Shown: positions 6,220 to 6,540 of the stretch, in pieces
Layout of the letters: each line of letters starts with the position of its first letter
How positions within the stretch are numbered: position 1 is the stretch's first letter
Source of the DNA: Verrucomicrobiota bacterium
GTDB taxonomy: Bacteria > Verrucomicrobiota > Verrucomicrobiia > Limisphaerales > J093
Length of the DNA stretch: 6,540 bases
Assembly (NCBI GenBank): GCA_029907285.1
Contig: JARYMD010000253.1
Location: 1-6,540, forward strand
Direction of reading: 5' to 3'
Program-made: the position numbers and the translations under genes
The notes under the pieces: generated by a model
Told to the model about the DNA's origin: nothing
The model's input: only the letters and a program-made list of their open reading frames with translations
Databases searched by the model: none

Positions 6220-6237
6220 GTGTTAGCCCGCACATTC

Positions 6238-6326
6238 CCCAGCCCGGCGTAGCCGGAACCAAAGTCGCCCGACGGGCAAAGACCCGGTTCTTGCACCCTC
6301 CGGACCTTCAGCCACGCCGGGCTGGG
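6238..6326. repeat. Perfect 13-bp inverted repeat with 63-nt spacer
   Basis: CCCAGCCCGGCGT (6238-6250) is the exact reverse complement of ACGCCGGGCTGGG (6314-6326); with one bulged C the pairing can extend by TT/AA. The spacer contains further short complementary pairs (GAACC with GGTTC, GCCC with GGGC), giving a possible branched structure. The left arm can also pair, with one G-U, with 6150-6161. Confidence 0.7.
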
Positions 6327-6374
6327 AAATATGCCCTGCGACTCCGTCGCCGGGAAGAGCGCGCTGATCAAGCC

Positions 6375-6409
6375 CCCACTGCACGCGGCGCTGCCGCAGA
6401 TGCAGTGGG
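6375..6409. repeat. Hairpin with 9-bp and 5-bp stems
   Basis: CCCACTGCA (6375-6383) matches TGCAGTGGG (6401-6409), and inside it GCGGC (6385-6389) matches GCCGC (6393-6397) with a GCT loop, separated by a small internal loop. The arrangement is compact and stable in either strand's RNA. Confidence 0.65.
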
Positions 6410-6421
6410 CGTTGGCAGACG

Positions 6422-6464
6422 CCAAGCGCTTGGAGTGCGGCAGCTTGCTGCCGCTTTGTTTTCT
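6422..6464 (+). terminator. Palindrome plus hairpin followed by a T-rich run: terminator-like element, possibly part of a dispersed repeat
   Basis: A perfect 12-bp palindrome CCAAGCGCTTGG (6422-6433) is followed by GCGGCAG (6437-6443) pairing with CTGCCGC (6448-6454) around a CTTG tetraloop, and then a T-rich tract (TTTGTTTTCT, 6455-6464). On the plus strand this has the form of an intrinsic terminator. It lies about 310 nt past the SirB1-like stop, so it would end a long untranslated tail or belong to a separate repeat unit. Confidence 0.45.
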
Positions 6465-6540
6465 ATGCGCGAACAACGTGTCTGTCCCCATGTCCGCATT
6501 TGAGGGGTTCCTCCGCCGACTTCGGCAACTGCGGATTGGA

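Larger units (their letters stand above)
6126..6540. other. 415-bp region downstream of the SirB1-like gene, no convincing gene, dense in inverted repeats
   Basis: Open frames here give arginine-, alanine- and proline-rich products without domains, and those on the minus strand run antisense into the SirB1-like gene. The sequence is a series of inverted repeats and palindromes, listed separately. The density suggests one or more short dispersed repeats placed side by side, but only a genome comparison could show that. A short minus-strand frame open from the right edge to a stop at 6463-6465 could be the tail of a neighbouring gene, but it has no recognisable motif. Confidence 0.55.

Noticed and set aside
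5970..6491. Minus-strand open frame of 173 codons at the right end
   Set aside because: It overlaps the end of the SirB1-like gene, spans several inverted repeats and has no recognisable domain. It looks like translated repeat DNA.
6463..6540. Short minus-strand frame open from the right edge, ending in a stop at 6463-6465
   Set aside because: It could be the tail of a neighbouring gene, but 25 residues without motifs do not support a call.

Overview
The window looks like a chromosomal segment of a diderm bacterium in or near the Verrucomicrobia (PVC group). This assignment is inference. It rests on the pairing of a DUF1080 / 3-keto-disaccharide hydrolase with a secreted SMP-30 lactonase, on a SirB1-type transglutaminase-like protein with an N-terminal helical region, on a moderately GC-rich composition with few Shine-Dalgarno sites, and on intergenic spaces full of hairpins. 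I see no rRNA, tRNA, CRISPR array, transposase or phage gene.

Layout, left to right. Positions 1-387 (minus strand) hold the N-terminal part of a secreted protein whose gene runs off the left edge. Positions 472-2577 (minus) encode a five-TM membrane enzyme of the LTA synthase / phosphoglycerol transferase family with its catalytic residues intact. It lies 84 bp upstream of the partial gene, so the two are probably co-transcribed. Positions 2578-3047 hold no convincing gene. The right half of this gap, next to the SMP-30 stop, is a chain of hairpins ending in a perfect 11-bp stem. Positions 3048-3950 (minus) encode an exported SMP-30/gluconolactonase-like beta-propeller. Positions 4010-5077 (minus) encode an exported DUF1080 protein with an extra C-terminal domain. 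These two genes are 59 bp apart and look like an operon (DUF1080 first). Positions 5253-6125 (plus) encode a divergent SirB1-type transglutaminase-like protein. Between the divergent genes lies a 64-nt imperfect palindrome (5141-5204). Positions 6126-6540 hold no convincing gene but a dense run of inverted repeats.

How the genes may work together: DUF1080 and SMP-30 proteins would both act outside the cytoplasm on oxidised sugars. The first would cleave 3-keto-glycosides and the second would open a sugar lactone, so a small carbohydrate-oxidation module is plausible. The LTA-synthase-like enzyme would decorate an envelope glycan or lipid, possibly with the help of the partial secreted protein. 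The SirB1-like gene has no visible link to either.

The most notable points are the long palindrome between the divergent genes, the loss of the family's conserved His in the SirB1-like protein (Tyr instead), the extra C-terminal domain on the DUF1080 protein, and the two heavily structured intergenic regions. I did not find evidence for a new multi-gene system such as defence or biosynthesis.
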